DNA of 64,000 bases, taken from the NCBI RefSeq assembly GCF_022163125.1, contig NZ_CP091881.1, positions 7,883,501 through 7,947,500 of the forward strand. The letters run 5' to 3'. Below, one piece after another: positions 33,762 through 43,172 of the stretch. Position 1 is the first letter of the stretch, and every line of letters starts with the position of its first letter. A program made the position numbers and the translations under genes. Below the pieces are notes generated by a model. It had not been told where the DNA came from. It did no database searches and saw nothing but the letters and a program-made list of their open reading frames with translations. The DNA is from Paenibacillus sp. HWE-109. GTDB taxonomy: Bacteria > Bacillota > Bacilli > Paenibacillales > NBRC-103111.

Positions 33762-36700
33762 CTATTCAGTAGCAACGGATTGGTCAGCTTGCATGTTGAC
33801 CGGGGAAATCCGGATGAAGTTAGCTTCCAGGTTGCTTAGCAAACCTTCAACTTTAGCTGCTGCTTCGGCTTGACCGGAGTTAGCAAGCTCAGCGTGGTAG
33901 GCTGTGAGCAATTCTGTCAGATCTTTTTTGCTTTGTACGCCAACAGTTTCAAGTTTAACCTTAGCGCCTTTGGCGATACGACGTTCGATTGCAGCTTGAT
34001 CAAGACCCATTTCTGGTACGAGACGTTGGTAGATTACGCCACCAGTCATCCCTGCACAGATCCAAGGACCTGGATCGCCCATAACAACGGCACGGCCGTT
34101 TGTCATGTACTCAAACGCGAAGCCTTTGAGGTTGGCACGAGCGGCAAGTCCGCCGAGTTCGTCTTGAAGTGGTGTCGTGATCTCGCCGCCGAATACAACG
34201 TCAGCACCGGAGAACCGGATACATGCACGCGTATCTGCGCTGCCTTGGATCAAGAACAAACCTTTTTGTGCGCCGTAACCGAAGGATTTACCAACGCTAC
34301 CATTGATGAAGGTGTTGTTTTTGCCCAGTGCTTTGACGATGGCGACTTTACCGCCGAAGGCCATTTTACCAAGACCGTCTTCTGCTCCACCGTGAACGGT
34401 AATGTCTACGCCGCGAGCATTGAACGCAGCCAGACCGTTACCAGGTACAGAACCGTCGATCAGGTTCAAGGATACTTTCGGTAGGTCATCGTAGCTGCCG
34501 TCGAAGCGATCTCTTACGCGATGGCTGGAGTAACGAGCTCCGAGAATACGGGACTCAGCATCCACTTTGGACCAGTTGCGTACGATTGGAGCGTCCAGAG
34601 CCAAGGAATCCGGGAAGAATTCTTGACCTTCAGCGCCAGCCGCGATACGGATATCGGACGATACAGCGGCTTCTTCCATGGCTCTTTCTGCAGCAGAGAT
34701 GAACTGCAATGGAGCAGGACGAAGAATGTCGGACAAATCAATGCGGTCAACGTGGCTGATTTGTTCCAATAGATCGGAACGGCCAACGAGTTCTTGCAAG
34801 CTTTTGAAACCAAGGGAAGCAACGACTTCACGAACTTCTTCACCGATACCGCCGAACAAACGAACCAAGCTGTCAACAGCAACATCGAATTGACGAGGTA
34901 CGAAACGACGAAGGCCTTTTTCTTCGGCTTCTTCCATGGAATCGATTTGTGTTGCGATACCAACGTGACAAGTATCCAAGTGACAGCCACGGCAAGTCGT
35001 ACAGCCGATGGATTGCATAGCGATACTGCCGAAACCTGCGCGGTTTGCACCGAGCATAACCATTTTAACAACGTCAGAACCTGATTTCAGACCGCCATCG
35101 GACCACAGCTCTACGCGGTGACGAAGACCGGCTTCAATCAAAGCAACGTGTGCCAATTTCGTTCCAATCTCTGTTGGAAGACCAACGTGTGTCAAGGAGT
35201 GAATACGAGCCGCCCCTGTACCGCCGTCGAAGCCGGAAAGGGTAATGACGTCAGCGCCTGCTTTCGCGACACCAACTGCAATCGTGCCGATACCAGGAAC
35301 AACTGGGATCTTGACGATGATTTTGGCTTTACGACCGCTGCCTTCTTTAAGTTCAGAAATGATTTGCGCCAAATCCTCGATGGAATAAATATCGTGGTTG
35401 TTGGATGGCGAGATTAAGTCTGAACCGATCGTTGCGTTACGAGCCGCAGCGATTTTGGCTGTTACTTTGGAACCTGGCAAGTGACCGCCTTCGCCCGGTT
35501 TTGCCCCTTGACCGATTTTGATCTCAAGGAATGCTACAGCGTTAGCTAATTCAACGTTAACACCGAAACGACCGGATGCGACTTGCGCACCACGTGTTGT
35601 TTTGTAACGGCCAAGCATATCTTTAATCTCTCCGCCCTCGCCGTTCATGGTAACCATGTTCAGGCGATCGCCGGCTTCAGCGTAGGCACGGAAAGCTGTT
35701 TCGTTCTGTGAACCGAAGGACATGGAAGAGATCAACATCGGCAAGGAATGACCGCCAATGGAGATATCAACTTGAGACGGGTCGAGCGCTTTGCGGCCAT
35801 CGCTCAAAGCTTTGGCTACATTAAATCCAGCAATATGACGAATGGAAATCGGGTTCTTCTTCTCTTCTTCGCGCAGTTTGTCGCGGTAGTCGCTGTAAGG
35901 AGCAGCTCCGGATGCAGCATCGCCCAAAGCTTTCCACATACGTTGGAAGAAACGGAAGTTTTTCGCCGCTTTCGCTTTCGGATTCGTGAAATCGTTGTAA
36001 CGCGCTTCCGCATCTGCTTCAAGCACAGCGAAGCTTGTTCCTGCTTTTTCGCTACCTAGGTAGTTCACGATATCCAGCACCTCAGCAACTTCCGGGTGGA
36101 AGCCGATGGAGGAGAAGAAACGTGTGTAACCGCGAAGCTCGTGCGTACCGATAGTGGAGATGACTTTCTCCAAACCTTTGGATAGAGCAGCGTATACTTT
36201 GCGAGCTGCTGCTGCGTTGCCTTCTTTGTCAGAAGCCGTCGAGAACAACAGATAAGGTGAGATAACATCGGCTCCAAGTCCGCAAGCAACAGCGATATCA
36301 TGCAAGCTGCGAATAGCAGCGGAACGCAAGATCAATGTGACATGTCGACGCAAGTTATCGCCGAAGCCTAGTTTCTCAGCACGAAGTGCGATATCGATTT
36401 TGGAAACAGCCAAGTGCGGCTCCAACCACAAGCGATCATTTTGGTGTGCGTCAGCATCGTCTAGAACGAGAAGCGCTGCGCCATTGCGAGCAGCGGAGAT
36501 AGCGTCAGCAGCCAATTTATCCAATCCTTCGCTGAGCGAAGTTCCTCTTGCGAAAGTAGCGGAAAGAACGGCAACTTTGTTATCCCCTTGCGCACGGAAC
36601 AAGGCAAGCAATTGCTCATACGATGGCTGGGACAAATGTTCTTCACTGTCGACACCGTTCGTACCTTCAAGCACGAGTGGAGCCAGCAGCTCAAGACGCA

Positions 36701-38369
36701 AGTTCTCATCTACTTGCCCATAAACAGGTGTACGTGTACCCGCAATGATACGAGTGGAGAAATGCTCCATTTCACGGTCGCGGTCAATCGCTGGATTGGT
36801 AACAACCGCTACGCTTTCTTTAATGAAGTCAGGCACGTTCTGGCGTTCCCAAGCTAGTGCAGCATGAGGAGAATCGTGACCTAGGGAACGGATAGGCTCA
36901 GCGCCTGTTTCTGACATGGTTTCGATATGTTGAATACCGTCACGATCCCAACCGAATGCACTGTACAACTGATCTGTTGCCACAATGTTGTCATTGAGAT
37001 CAGCTTGTGTATCCGTTTTGACAGGATTCAGGAATCTCCGAAGGCCGCCAATATTCAGACGTTTGCTTGCGCGGTCATATACTAAGCTTTGAACTTCGTG
37101 GTAAGGGATAACTTGAACGTGTTCACCTGGTGTCAGGACAACGCCCACTTTCTCACCTGGTGCGATTGGTTTCGGGTCAGCGACCATTTCACCAACCGTA
37201 ATGACGCCTTGCTCGGAGGAGAAGTAGAGGGAAGTATCGCTCTCAACCATCCAGACCGGACGAAGACCAAGAGCATCTACGCTGAAAATACACTCGTTGC
37301 CATAACGGGAAACGATCCCCGCAGGACCTTGGGCAAAGTGGCCCCAAACTTGACGGTAGTACACATATAAATCTTGAAGTTCCGGACGGAACTGTTTCAT
37401 TTCATTAATAATAGGAGGGAATACCATTTCCATCGCTTCAAAAAGAGACAGACCAAAGCGGTGGATGAACGTTTCGATCGTTCTGTTCATGTCCTGGGAG
37501 TCAGAACCGCCGCTAACGAGCGGAACGCCAACCATGTCGGCCTCGATGCGAAGTTTCTTAACTGTGTTGATTTCACCATTGTGCCCTAGCAGGGAGAACG
37601 GTTGAACGCGGAAGAAGCTGGATAATGTGTTTGTGGAGTAACGGTTGTGACCGATGGTAACTTGGGATGCAAACAAAGCATCGCGCGTGTCGTTGAAATA
37701 TTTAGGAAGGATACTTGCCGCTCCAAGCACTTTGTAAGCAGAAGTTACATTGCTTAGCGTTGCTACGTGAACATTGTATTTGTCTTCAATTGCGATGTGC
37801 AACTCATAAAGGTGATCAGCCACTTGGCCTTCTGTTTGGTTACTAATCCCTGCAATTTGCCAGAAAGTAGGCTCGTCATTCAAACCGTTAGGTCCAAGAA
37901 CGCTGCTGTCTACTTGGTTCTCTTGCTCGAGGATAATCGATACATCATGGGAAGCGAAGAGCTCGCGAATGCCATTTTGGATCTCGGTAACAGTCAGGTC
38001 CAGCTTGCGTGGAACAAAGATATGTCCAACAGAAAAACGGTTATCGTAGGCAAGTTTGCCGTCTTGACCCGCATCGGTTAATTTCTTTTCCCAAAGAGCG
38101 CGTGGAATATCCGTTAAAATACCGCAACCGTCGCCTTCACCATTGATAAAACCCGAGCGATGTTCCATTTTGACAAGGGAATCAATCGTTTTTTGGATGT
38201 TATCACGGGAAGGGTGACCGTTCTTTTCAATAATACAAATAATACCGCAGCTGTCGTGTTCAGTTCCTAGTAAATCTTGAAAACGGCCTTCATTACGCAT
38301 AATTTCATTCATTGCTCTGGTCAGTCGCCTGACCGTCACCTCCCATACATATTTAAACTCCTCTGGCAC
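33762..38369 (-). CDS. gltB: Glutamate synthase large (alpha) subunit
   Basis: Up to 1535 residues. The glutamine amidotransferase domain has its nucleophile Cys41 in EHDSCGIICIIEKNG, exposed after removal of the leader peptide. The FMN/synthase domain carries PGEGGHLPGSKVT and GFDGGTGAARIHSLTHVGLPTE, and the [3Fe-4S] cysteines CTTCRGCHLDTCHVGIATQ. The C-terminal GXGXG beta-helix follows. The start is uncertain: GTG 38369 has no ribosome site, ATG 38312 (about 1516 residues) is plausible, and the best Shine-Dalgarno serves a five-codon frame at 38350-38336. The small subunit gltD is not in the window. Confidence 0.93.
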   Translation of the reverse strand: MPEEFKYVWEVTVRRLTRAMNEIMRNEGRFQDLLGTEHDSCGIICIIEKNGHPSRDNIQKTIDSLVKMEHRSGFINGEGDGCGILTDIPRALWEKKLTDAGQDGKLAYDNRFSVGHIFVPRKLDLTVTEIQNGIRELFASHDVSIILEQENQVDSSVLGPNGLNDEPTFWQIAGISNQTEGQVADHLYELHIAIEDKYNVHVATLSNVTSAYKVLGAASILPKYFNDTRDALFASQVTIGHNRYSTNTLSSFFRVQPFSLLGHNGEINTVKKLRIEADMVGVPLVSGGSDSQDMNRTIETFIHRFGLSLFEAMEMVFPPIINEMKQFRPELQDLYVYYRQVWGHFAQGPAGIVSRYGNECIFSVDALGLRPVWMVESDTSLYFSSEQGVITVGEMVADPKPIAPGEKVGVVLTPGEHVQVIPYHEVQSLVYDRASKRLNIGGLRRFLNPVKTDTQADLNDNIVATDQLYSAFGWDRDGIQHIETMSETGAEPIRSLGHDSPHAALAWERQNVPDFIKESVAVVTNPAIDRDREMEHFSTRIIAGTRTPVYGQVDENLRLELLAPLVLEGTNGVDSEEHLSQPSYEQLLALFRAQGDNKVAVLSATFARGTSLSEGLDKLAADAISAARNGAALLVLDDADAHQNDRLWLEPHLAVSKIDIALRAEKLGFGDNLRRHVTLILRSAAIRSLHDIAVACGLGADVISPYLLFSTASDKEGNAAAARKVYAALSKGLEKVISTIGTHELRGYTRFFSSIGFHPEVAEVLDIVNYLGSEKAGTSFAVLEADAEARYNDFTNPKAKAAKNFRFFQRMWKALGDAASGAAPYSDYRDKLREEEKKNPISIRHIAGFNVAKALSDGRKALDPSQVDISIGGHSLPMLISSMSFGSQNETAFRAYAEAGDRLNMVTMNGEGGEIKDMLGRYKTTRGAQVASGRFGVNVELANAVAFLEIKIGQGAKPGEGGHLPGSKVTAKIAAARNATIGSDLISPSNNHDIYSIEDLAQIISELKEGSGRKAKIIVKIPVVPGIGTIAVGVAKAGADVITLSGFDGGTGAARIHSLTHVGLPTEIGTKLAHVALIEAGLRHRVELWSDGGLKSGSDVVKMVMLGANRAGFGSIAMQSIGCTTCRGCHLDTCHVGIATQIDSMEEAEEKGLRRFVPRQFDVAVDSLVRLFGGIGEEVREVVASLGFKSLQELVGRSDLLEQISHVDRIDLSDILRPAPLQFISAAERAMEEAAVSSDIRIAAGAEGQEFFPDSLALDAPIVRNWSKVDAESRILGARYSSHRVRDRFDGSYDDLPKVSLNLIDGSVPGNGLAAFNARGVDITVHGGAEDGLGKMAFGGKVAIVKALGKNNTFINGSVGKSFGYGAQKGLFLIQGSADTRACIRFSGADVVFGGEITTPLQDELGGLAARANLKGFAFEYMTNGRAVVMGDPGPWICAGMTGGVIYQRLVPEMGLDQAAIERRIAKGAKVKLETVGVQSKKDLTELLTAYHAELANSGQAEAAAKVEGLLSNLEANFIRISPVNMQADQSVATE
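38336..38350 (-). other. Possible leader micro-ORF before gltB
   Basis: ATG-TAT-GGG-AGG-TGA on the minus strand, with GAGGAG (38363-38358) exactly 7 bases upstream. It is out of frame with gltB and ends 24 bases before ATG 38312. No direct sign of function. Confidence 0.3.
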
Positions 38370-39028
38370 TACATTTCTTGCATTCTGGCACTATAGAGCC
38401 CGCAACTCTCAGCATTTTCGCGGATTAACCACAAATCGGTTAAAAACGAAAGATGCATGATTATGAATAAAAATGCAATCTAACTGAATAGCATGTCAAT
38501 TTCAAAGGGGTTACTCCCTTAAAATAAGACTTTAATCGACCCGCCTTAAAGTAAGGCATCACACACAAAAATCAAGGGCGAATTTGTAAATCATGCCCTA
38601 ACTTTCTAGGGAAATACTGTGAAAACACGACATTTCGTGAAAAGGGTAAAAGTAATCTTAGAATAGCATGAAAAACTTCATCCGACAATAGTTGCAGAAC
38701 GAAAACACAAATGTAAGCGCTGCCTTTTTTGTATATTCGTGAATAAAACCAAATTATTCCTAGCATGGAGTGCTCTGAAAATACGAACGAACTCTGTCGC
38801 ACATAGGATCATAGTTCGTTTCTGGGACATGTTGGGGAATTGACCAATGTCTAAATATATATCGAAATGCGTCCGATCCCCTGGGGAATGGTCGGATTCT
38901 TACGTTTTCATGGAAGGTGAATATCCATAAGTTTCGTCGAAATATTTAAAGTTTTCCCCCTATTCAGACGATGAGTGGTAAGGGCGAAGCTGGTGAATGA
39001 TCTAAGGTTAGCGAGTGAAATTGGAAGT
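38370..39028 (-). other. Long leader region upstream of gltB
   Basis: About 650 bases without a credible gene on either strand. It contains TTAACC/GGTTAA near 38425-38445, GGGC/GCCC near 38577-38600, ACGAACT/AGTTCGT near 38787-38820, and TCCGA-CCCC/GGGG-TCGGA near 38868-38896. A minus-strand TTGACA near 38493 has no convincing -10. I cannot assign a known riboswitch. Confidence 0.4.
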
Positions 39029-39055
39029 AAAAAGACCTAGCCAGTGGCTAGATCT
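39029..39055 (-). terminator. Minus-strand terminator downstream of hemL
   Basis: AGATCTAGCC and GGCTAGGTCT (minus-strand reading) form a 10-bp stem with one U-G pair and loop ACT, followed by TTTTT. It would end either the hemL transcript or the candidate RNA at 39056-39330. Confidence 0.75.
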
Positions 39056-39330
39056 TCAAGTCCTTGCACCTTCGCAAGCCTCCTTGCGAACTCAATACCC
39101 TTTATTCGGCCAAAATCGCTCATTCTGAAAATCTAATGAATGCCAGATGAGCTATTTCAAGAAATTCATAACAATTCGGCGAATAAAGTGCCGGGTAACG
39201 CTAGTTCAGTTCATTACATCTCCAAAGCAGCCATTTTCTCGTCGATAAGCATCCCACAGTTCATTAGATGCCACTCAAGACCGAGAACCTCCAAAGCAAA
39301 GAGGTCAACGGCGGACGTCAACAAAAGGGA
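39056..39330 (-). ncRNA. Candidate structured RNA downstream of hemL
   Basis: There is no credible protein gene here but dense secondary structure. TTCGCAAG/CTTGCGAA (39071-39090) is a perfect 8-bp hairpin. CTTTATTCG (39100-39108) pairs with CGAATAAAG (39180-39188) around GCTCAT-CTG/CAG-ATGAGC (39118-39152). TTCTCG (39236-39241)/CGAGAA (39282-39287) encloses GCATC/GATGC. Loop sequence TAATGAA (39134-39140) is complementary to loop sequence TTCATTA (39260-39266). A terminator follows on the minus strand. It could instead be the hemL 3' untranslated region. It matches no RNA family I recognise. Confidence 0.45.
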
Positions 39331-39387
39331 GAATCTCTAAAATCCACTTCAAAACTCTTAGACAGAGTATGGGTGCAGTGAGGCTAA

Positions 39388-40734
39388 TTAACGCGCCTTC
39401 ATCGTTTTGAAGGCATGATCAACGGCTTCGAGTGTCTGGGCGATATCGTCATCGGTATGGGCAAGCGTCATAAACCATGCTTCATATTTGGAAGGGGCAA
39501 GGTTGATGCCTTGCTCCAGCATGAGCCGGAAGAAATCTGCGAAGCGTTCGCCGTCCGTGTCCTGCGCTTCGTCAAAGTTCGTGACAGGATGGTCGCAGAA
39601 ATGGGTGGAGAAGGCGCCGCCGATGCGATTCAGCGTCAAGGCAATGCCGTGGCGGGCGGCGGATTCCGCGATACCGCCAGCGAGGGTTGCGCCAAGCTGC
39701 TCCATCTTGGCGTAGACACCAGCCTGCTGGAGTACTTCCAGGCAGGCGATGCCGGCCGAGATGGAGGCGGGATTCCCCGCCATCGTGCCGGCTTGATAAG
39801 CAGGTCCGAGCGGAGCGACCTGCTCCATCACAGCCTTGCGGCCCCCGTAGGCACCGATCGGCAGTCCGCCGCCTATCACTTTGCCGAGGGCCGTAAGGTC
39901 CGGCTCGACGGCGGCGAAGCGCGCCGCCGCCTCAGCCGTGCCGCCCTCCACGAGCGGGAGGCCGGCATAGGTTTGCGCCGCTCCATAGTGGAAGCGGAAG
40001 GCTGTGATGACCTCGTCGTAGATGACGAGGGCGCCATGCTTGCGAGCAGCTGCGCAGAGCTGCTCGAGGTAGCCAGCATGGGGCATGACCATGCCGAAGT
40101 TGCCGACGATGGGTTCCACCATCACCGCGGCGATCTCTTCACCCCAACGCGCAAGCGCGGCCTCCAGTGCCGGAATGTCATTGAACGGCACGGTGATGAC
40201 CTCTTGCGCGATGCTCGCCGGTACGCCAGCGCTGTCTGGCGTACCCAGCGTGGACGGCCCGGAACCAGCCGCCACCAGCACTAGATCGGAGTGGCCGTGG
40301 TAGCAGCCGGCAAACTTAATGAGCTTGGTGCGCTTCGTGAAAGCGCGCGCCACGCGGATCGTCGTCATCACGGCCTCGGTGCCGGAGTTGACGAAGCGCA
40401 CTTTGTCGAGCGAAGGAATCGCCGACTTGAGCATCTTGGCGAACTCGATCTCGAGTTCGGTTGGGGTGCCGTACAGCGTGCCATTCTGTGCGGCGCGGCA
40501 AATCGCTTCGGTCACATGCGGATGCGCGTGACCTGTAATGATAGGGCCGTAGGCGGCGAGGTAGTCAATGAAGCGATTTCCGTCTACATCCCAGAAGTGT
40601 GCGCCTTGCGCACGCTTCATGAAGACGGGGGCGCCGCCGCCGACGGCTTTGAATGAGCGGGAAGGAGAGTTGACCCCGCCTACAATATGTTGAAGGGCTT
40701 CTTGATATAACAGCTCGGATTGTTTGCGTTCCAT
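39388..40734 (-). CDS. hemL: Glutamate-1-semialdehyde 2,1-aminomutase
   Basis: 448 residues from ATG 40734; an in-frame ATG at 40746 directly abuts the AGAGGA site and is less likely. The enzyme makes 5-aminolevulinate for haem and other tetrapyrroles, using pyridoxal phosphate. Fold-type I aminotransferase features: VNSGTEAVMTTIRVARA, FAGCYHGHSD, IYDEVITAFR and the PLP lysine in ALGKVIGGGLPIGAYGG. It stands alone, away from other hem genes, as is common for the second hemL copy in Bacillales. The central part (about 39600-40650) is very GC-rich. Confidence 0.93.
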   Translation of the reverse strand: MERKQSELLYQEALQHIVGGVNSPSRSFKAVGGGAPVFMKRAQGAHFWDVDGNRFIDYLAAYGPIITGHAHPHVTEAICRAAQNGTLYGTPTELEIEFAKMLKSAIPSLDKVRFVNSGTEAVMTTIRVARAFTKRTKLIKFAGCYHGHSDLVLVAAGSGPSTLGTPDSAGVPASIAQEVITVPFNDIPALEAALARWGEEIAAVMVEPIVGNFGMVMPHAGYLEQLCAAARKHGALVIYDEVITAFRFHYGAAQTYAGLPLVEGGTAEAAARFAAVEPDLTALGKVIGGGLPIGAYGGRKAVMEQVAPLGPAYQAGTMAGNPASISAGIACLEVLQQAGVYAKMEQLGATLAGGIAESAARHGIALTLNRIGGAFSTHFCDHPVTNFDEAQDTDGERFADFFRLMLEQGINLAPSKYEAWFMTLAHTDDDIAQTLEAVDHAFKTMKAR

Positions 40735-40795
40735 GTAAGTAACCATTCCTCTACTAAAATGATGTAACTGTTCTTGGCTTGTACTTATCTTACTA

Positions 40796-40842
40796 AAAAG
40801 CCTCTATCCTGTCGGGCGCTAAGCCCAATACAAGTAGAGGCT
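40796..40842 (-). terminator. Terminator of the LCP gene
   Basis: AGCCTCTA/TAGAGGCT arms with an inner GGGC/GCCC, followed on the minus strand by TTTT. Confidence 0.75.
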
Positions 40843-40869
40843 ATGATCTCTGGCAGGTTGGTTAAGTCG

Positions 40870-41910
40870 TTATTTCGCCGTAGTCGTCTTCACAGAAGAC
40901 TTAGGCGTAGGAGACGGTGATGGCTTCGTAGGACCGGAATCTGCATCAGCTTTCCCAGCGAATAGATCCTTCACATATTGCTGGAGCTTATCTTTGTTCG
41001 CTGTGATGACGTCGGCACCGCGAACGTTCTTCTCAATCAGCAATTCGGTTGGCGGCAATTGGGAACTGATAATGCCTTCTGCTTTGGACTCGTAGCCGAG
41101 TGTAGCTAGCTTGACCATGTCATTGACACTGAGATTAGTATCGATGTAAGGATCCATCGCATTTAGAATTTTTGGCATTTTAATGAGGGAAGAGGTTGTT
41201 TGCATCTTCTGAACAACGGCGGTCAGGAATTTGCGTTGCCGCTCTGTACGCGTGAAGTCGGATAAGGCATCATGTCGGAATCGCACATATTGCAACGCCG
41301 TTTTGCCATCCAAATGCTGTTGTCCCTTTTTTAAATTAATATCGTACACATGATCGTCTTCGGAGTCTGTATATTTCATATCCTTCTCGACATCAATATC
41401 GATGCCGCCAACGGCATCAATGAGAGCAATAAATCCTTTGAAATCAGTATAAACATAGTATTGCACCGGAATCCCCAGCAAATCACTGACCGTTTTCATA
41501 GCGAGGTTCGGGCCACCGGATGTGATAGCTGTATTAATGCGATCTTCGCCTTCGCCCGGGATTTTCACGTAAGTGTCGCGCAGAATGGAGAACAGGTGCG
41601 CTTTCTTCGTTACTGGGTCAATGGAGGCAAGCATAATACTGTCAGAACGAGGGAGTTCATTCTTCTTCATACCGCGGGAATCTCCACCCAGAAGCAGAAT
41701 ATTCACGCGTTGTTTGCCTTCCCATTTGGGCGGGGTGTATTTGTCCCCTTTATCTTTAATGCTCTGGGCAATGGTTGTGCCTCCGCCTCTGGGAGTCTCC
41801 GCTTTGTGGGAAATATTATTAGCGAACTGGTAGAAGGAATAGGTGTAATAACCGGCTGCGACGATAAGCAGCAAGGCTATCAGGAGCAAGGTTCGTTTTA
41901 AAATTCTCAA
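40870..41910 (-). CDS. LytR-CpsA-Psr (LCP) family wall polymer ligase
   Basis: 346 residues from TTG 41910 with AAAGGAG upstream. One N-terminal membrane helix (about 6-28), then the extracellular LCP domain: NILLLGGDSRG, LPRSDSIMLASIDP, SILRDTYVKIPG, RINTAITSGGP, and YVRFRHDALSDFTRTERQR with the arginines and aspartates that bind polyprenyl pyrophosphate. The C-terminal tail (from about 320) is low-complexity Pro/Ser/Thr/Lys. These enzymes transfer teichoic acids or related polymers to peptidoglycan. Confidence 0.92.
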   Translation of the reverse strand: MRILKRTLLLIALLLIVAAGYYTYSFYQFANNISHKAETPRGGGTTIAQSIKDKGDKYTPPKWEGKQRVNILLLGGDSRGMKKNELPRSDSIMLASIDPVTKKAHLFSILRDTYVKIPGEGEDRINTAITSGGPNLAMKTVSDLLGIPVQYYVYTDFKGFIALIDAVGGIDIDVEKDMKYTDSEDDHVYDINLKKGQQHLDGKTALQYVRFRHDALSDFTRTERQRKFLTAVVQKMQTTSSLIKMPKILNAMDPYIDTNLSVNDMVKLATLGYESKAEGIISSQLPPTELLIEKNVRGADVITANKDKLQQYVKDLFAGKADADSGPTKPSPSPTPKSSVKTTTAK

Positions 41911-42116
41911 ATTATGTGCGCTCCTTTCATAGGTAGAGATTATCTGTACTTTTTTTTCTTACAGATTTAATGTATCATGAGTTTGGTGAGTTTGTAGAAC
42001 TTGTTGTACAAATCATCGTTATGATCCATATTATAGATGCTACGAAACTTCGATAGCAAGTTACGGCGATTTTTGCCACAATATGTAGCCGAGTCTATAC
42101 AGACAGGGGGAAGTTC

Positions 42117-43172
42117 ATGTTAGCCATAGATGTAGATTTACTTCGCAAGGAATTTCAGGTTCAGCAAAGCCGTGGTGGCTTAAAGGGTGCCTTTCAAGAT
42201 TTATTTCATCGAGAATACAAGCAGATCACCGCTGTGAAAGATATCAGCTTTCAAATACCAAAGGGCGAAATATGTGGATATATCGGTGAAAATGGCGCCG
42301 GCAAGTCCACGACGATCAAAATGCTTACGGGGATTCTTGCCCCAACCTCCGGACATATCAAAGTGAACGGTTTCGTTCCATTCAAGGAGCGTGAGAAGTT
42401 CGTTGCCGGCATCGGTGTTGTGTTCGGTCAACGCAGTCAGCTATGGTGGGACATTGGCGTTGTTGAATCCTTTCAATTATTGAAGAAAGTGTATCGCGTG
42501 TCAGAGGCCGACTACAAAAAGCGTCTGGATGAACTCGTCGATCGCTTACAGCTATCCGATTTGTTGTCACGACCTGTTCGCAAGCTAAGCTTGGGGCAGC
42601 GGATGCGCTGTGAATTAGCGGCCTCTCTCCTTCACAATCCTGCTATCCTGTTCTTGGATGAGCCTACGATTGGTTTGGATATCGTTGTCAAAACTGAAAT
42701 TCGTGAGTTCCTCAAATCGCTGAATCAGCGGTATGAAACGACGATTTTGCTGACTACGCACGATTTGCAAGATATTGAAGCGCTTTGCTCCCGCGTTATT
42801 ATGCTCGATGATGGCCGTATTATTTATGATGGCGGACTCGAAGAACTTAAAGTGAAGTGGGGGAAAGGCAAGGAAGTCGTGCTCCAGTTTGAGAATCCAG
42901 TTACACTGGGCCGTCTCCAGGAGCTTACTCTTGGCTTAGACGTAGCCTGGCAGCTCGAAAATGAACTGTCAGCAAAAGTGTTCATACCGCATGAACGCGC
43001 CAATGTTTCCGAAGTTCTCAGCCGTGTCGTCGGCGTTTTGCAAATTCAAGATATTAAAATCAATGAAACGAATACCGATGATATCGTCCGTGAAATTTAC
43101 AAATCCGGCTCAGCCGATGTGAAACGTCCCGATGAAACGGAACAGCCAGAGGGAGCCATTTCCCATGCTTAG
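42117..43172 (+). CDS. ABC-2 type exporter, ATP-binding subunit
   Basis: 351 residues. Walker A GENGAGKST (57-65), signature LSLGQRMRCELAASLL and Walker B AILFLDEPTIGLD, with the H-loop LLTTHDLQDIEAL. The C-terminal extension (about 235-351) is typical of NatA/DrrA-like ATPases. ATG 42117 follows CAGGGGGAAG. It overlaps the first permease gene by 8 bases, and the three genes at 42117-44749 form one operon ending at the terminator at 44762. The exported substrate is unknown. Confidence 0.92.
   Translation: MLAIDVDLLRKEFQVQQSRGGLKGAFQDLFHREYKQITAVKDISFQIPKGEICGYIGENGAGKSTTIKMLTGILAPTSGHIKVNGFVPFKEREKFVAGIGVVFGQRSQLWWDIGVVESFQLLKKVYRVSEADYKKRLDELVDRLQLSDLLSRPVRKLSLGQRMRCELAASLLHNPAILFLDEPTIGLDIVVKTEIREFLKSLNQRYETTILLTTHDLQDIEALCSRVIMLDDGRIIYDGGLEELKVKWGKGKEVVLQFENPVTLGRLQELTLGLDVAWQLENELSAKVFIPHERANVSEVLSRVVGVLQIQDIKINETNTDDIVREIYKSGSADVKRPDETEQPEGAISHA

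Noticed and set aside
38780..38822. LexA (SOS) box upstream of gltB
   Set aside because: CGAAC and GTTCG-like halves are present but their spacing does not match CGAAC-N4-GTTCG.
39056..39330. tmRNA, RNase P RNA, SRP RNA or a T-box
   Set aside because: None of the diagnostic sequences is present: no T-box motif, no SRP tetraloop region, no RNase P core, no tmRNA acceptor stem with CCA.
39415..40284. Plus-strand frame of 289 codons
   Set aside because: It is antisense to the GC-rich core of hemL and is Arg/His-rich with no domain features.
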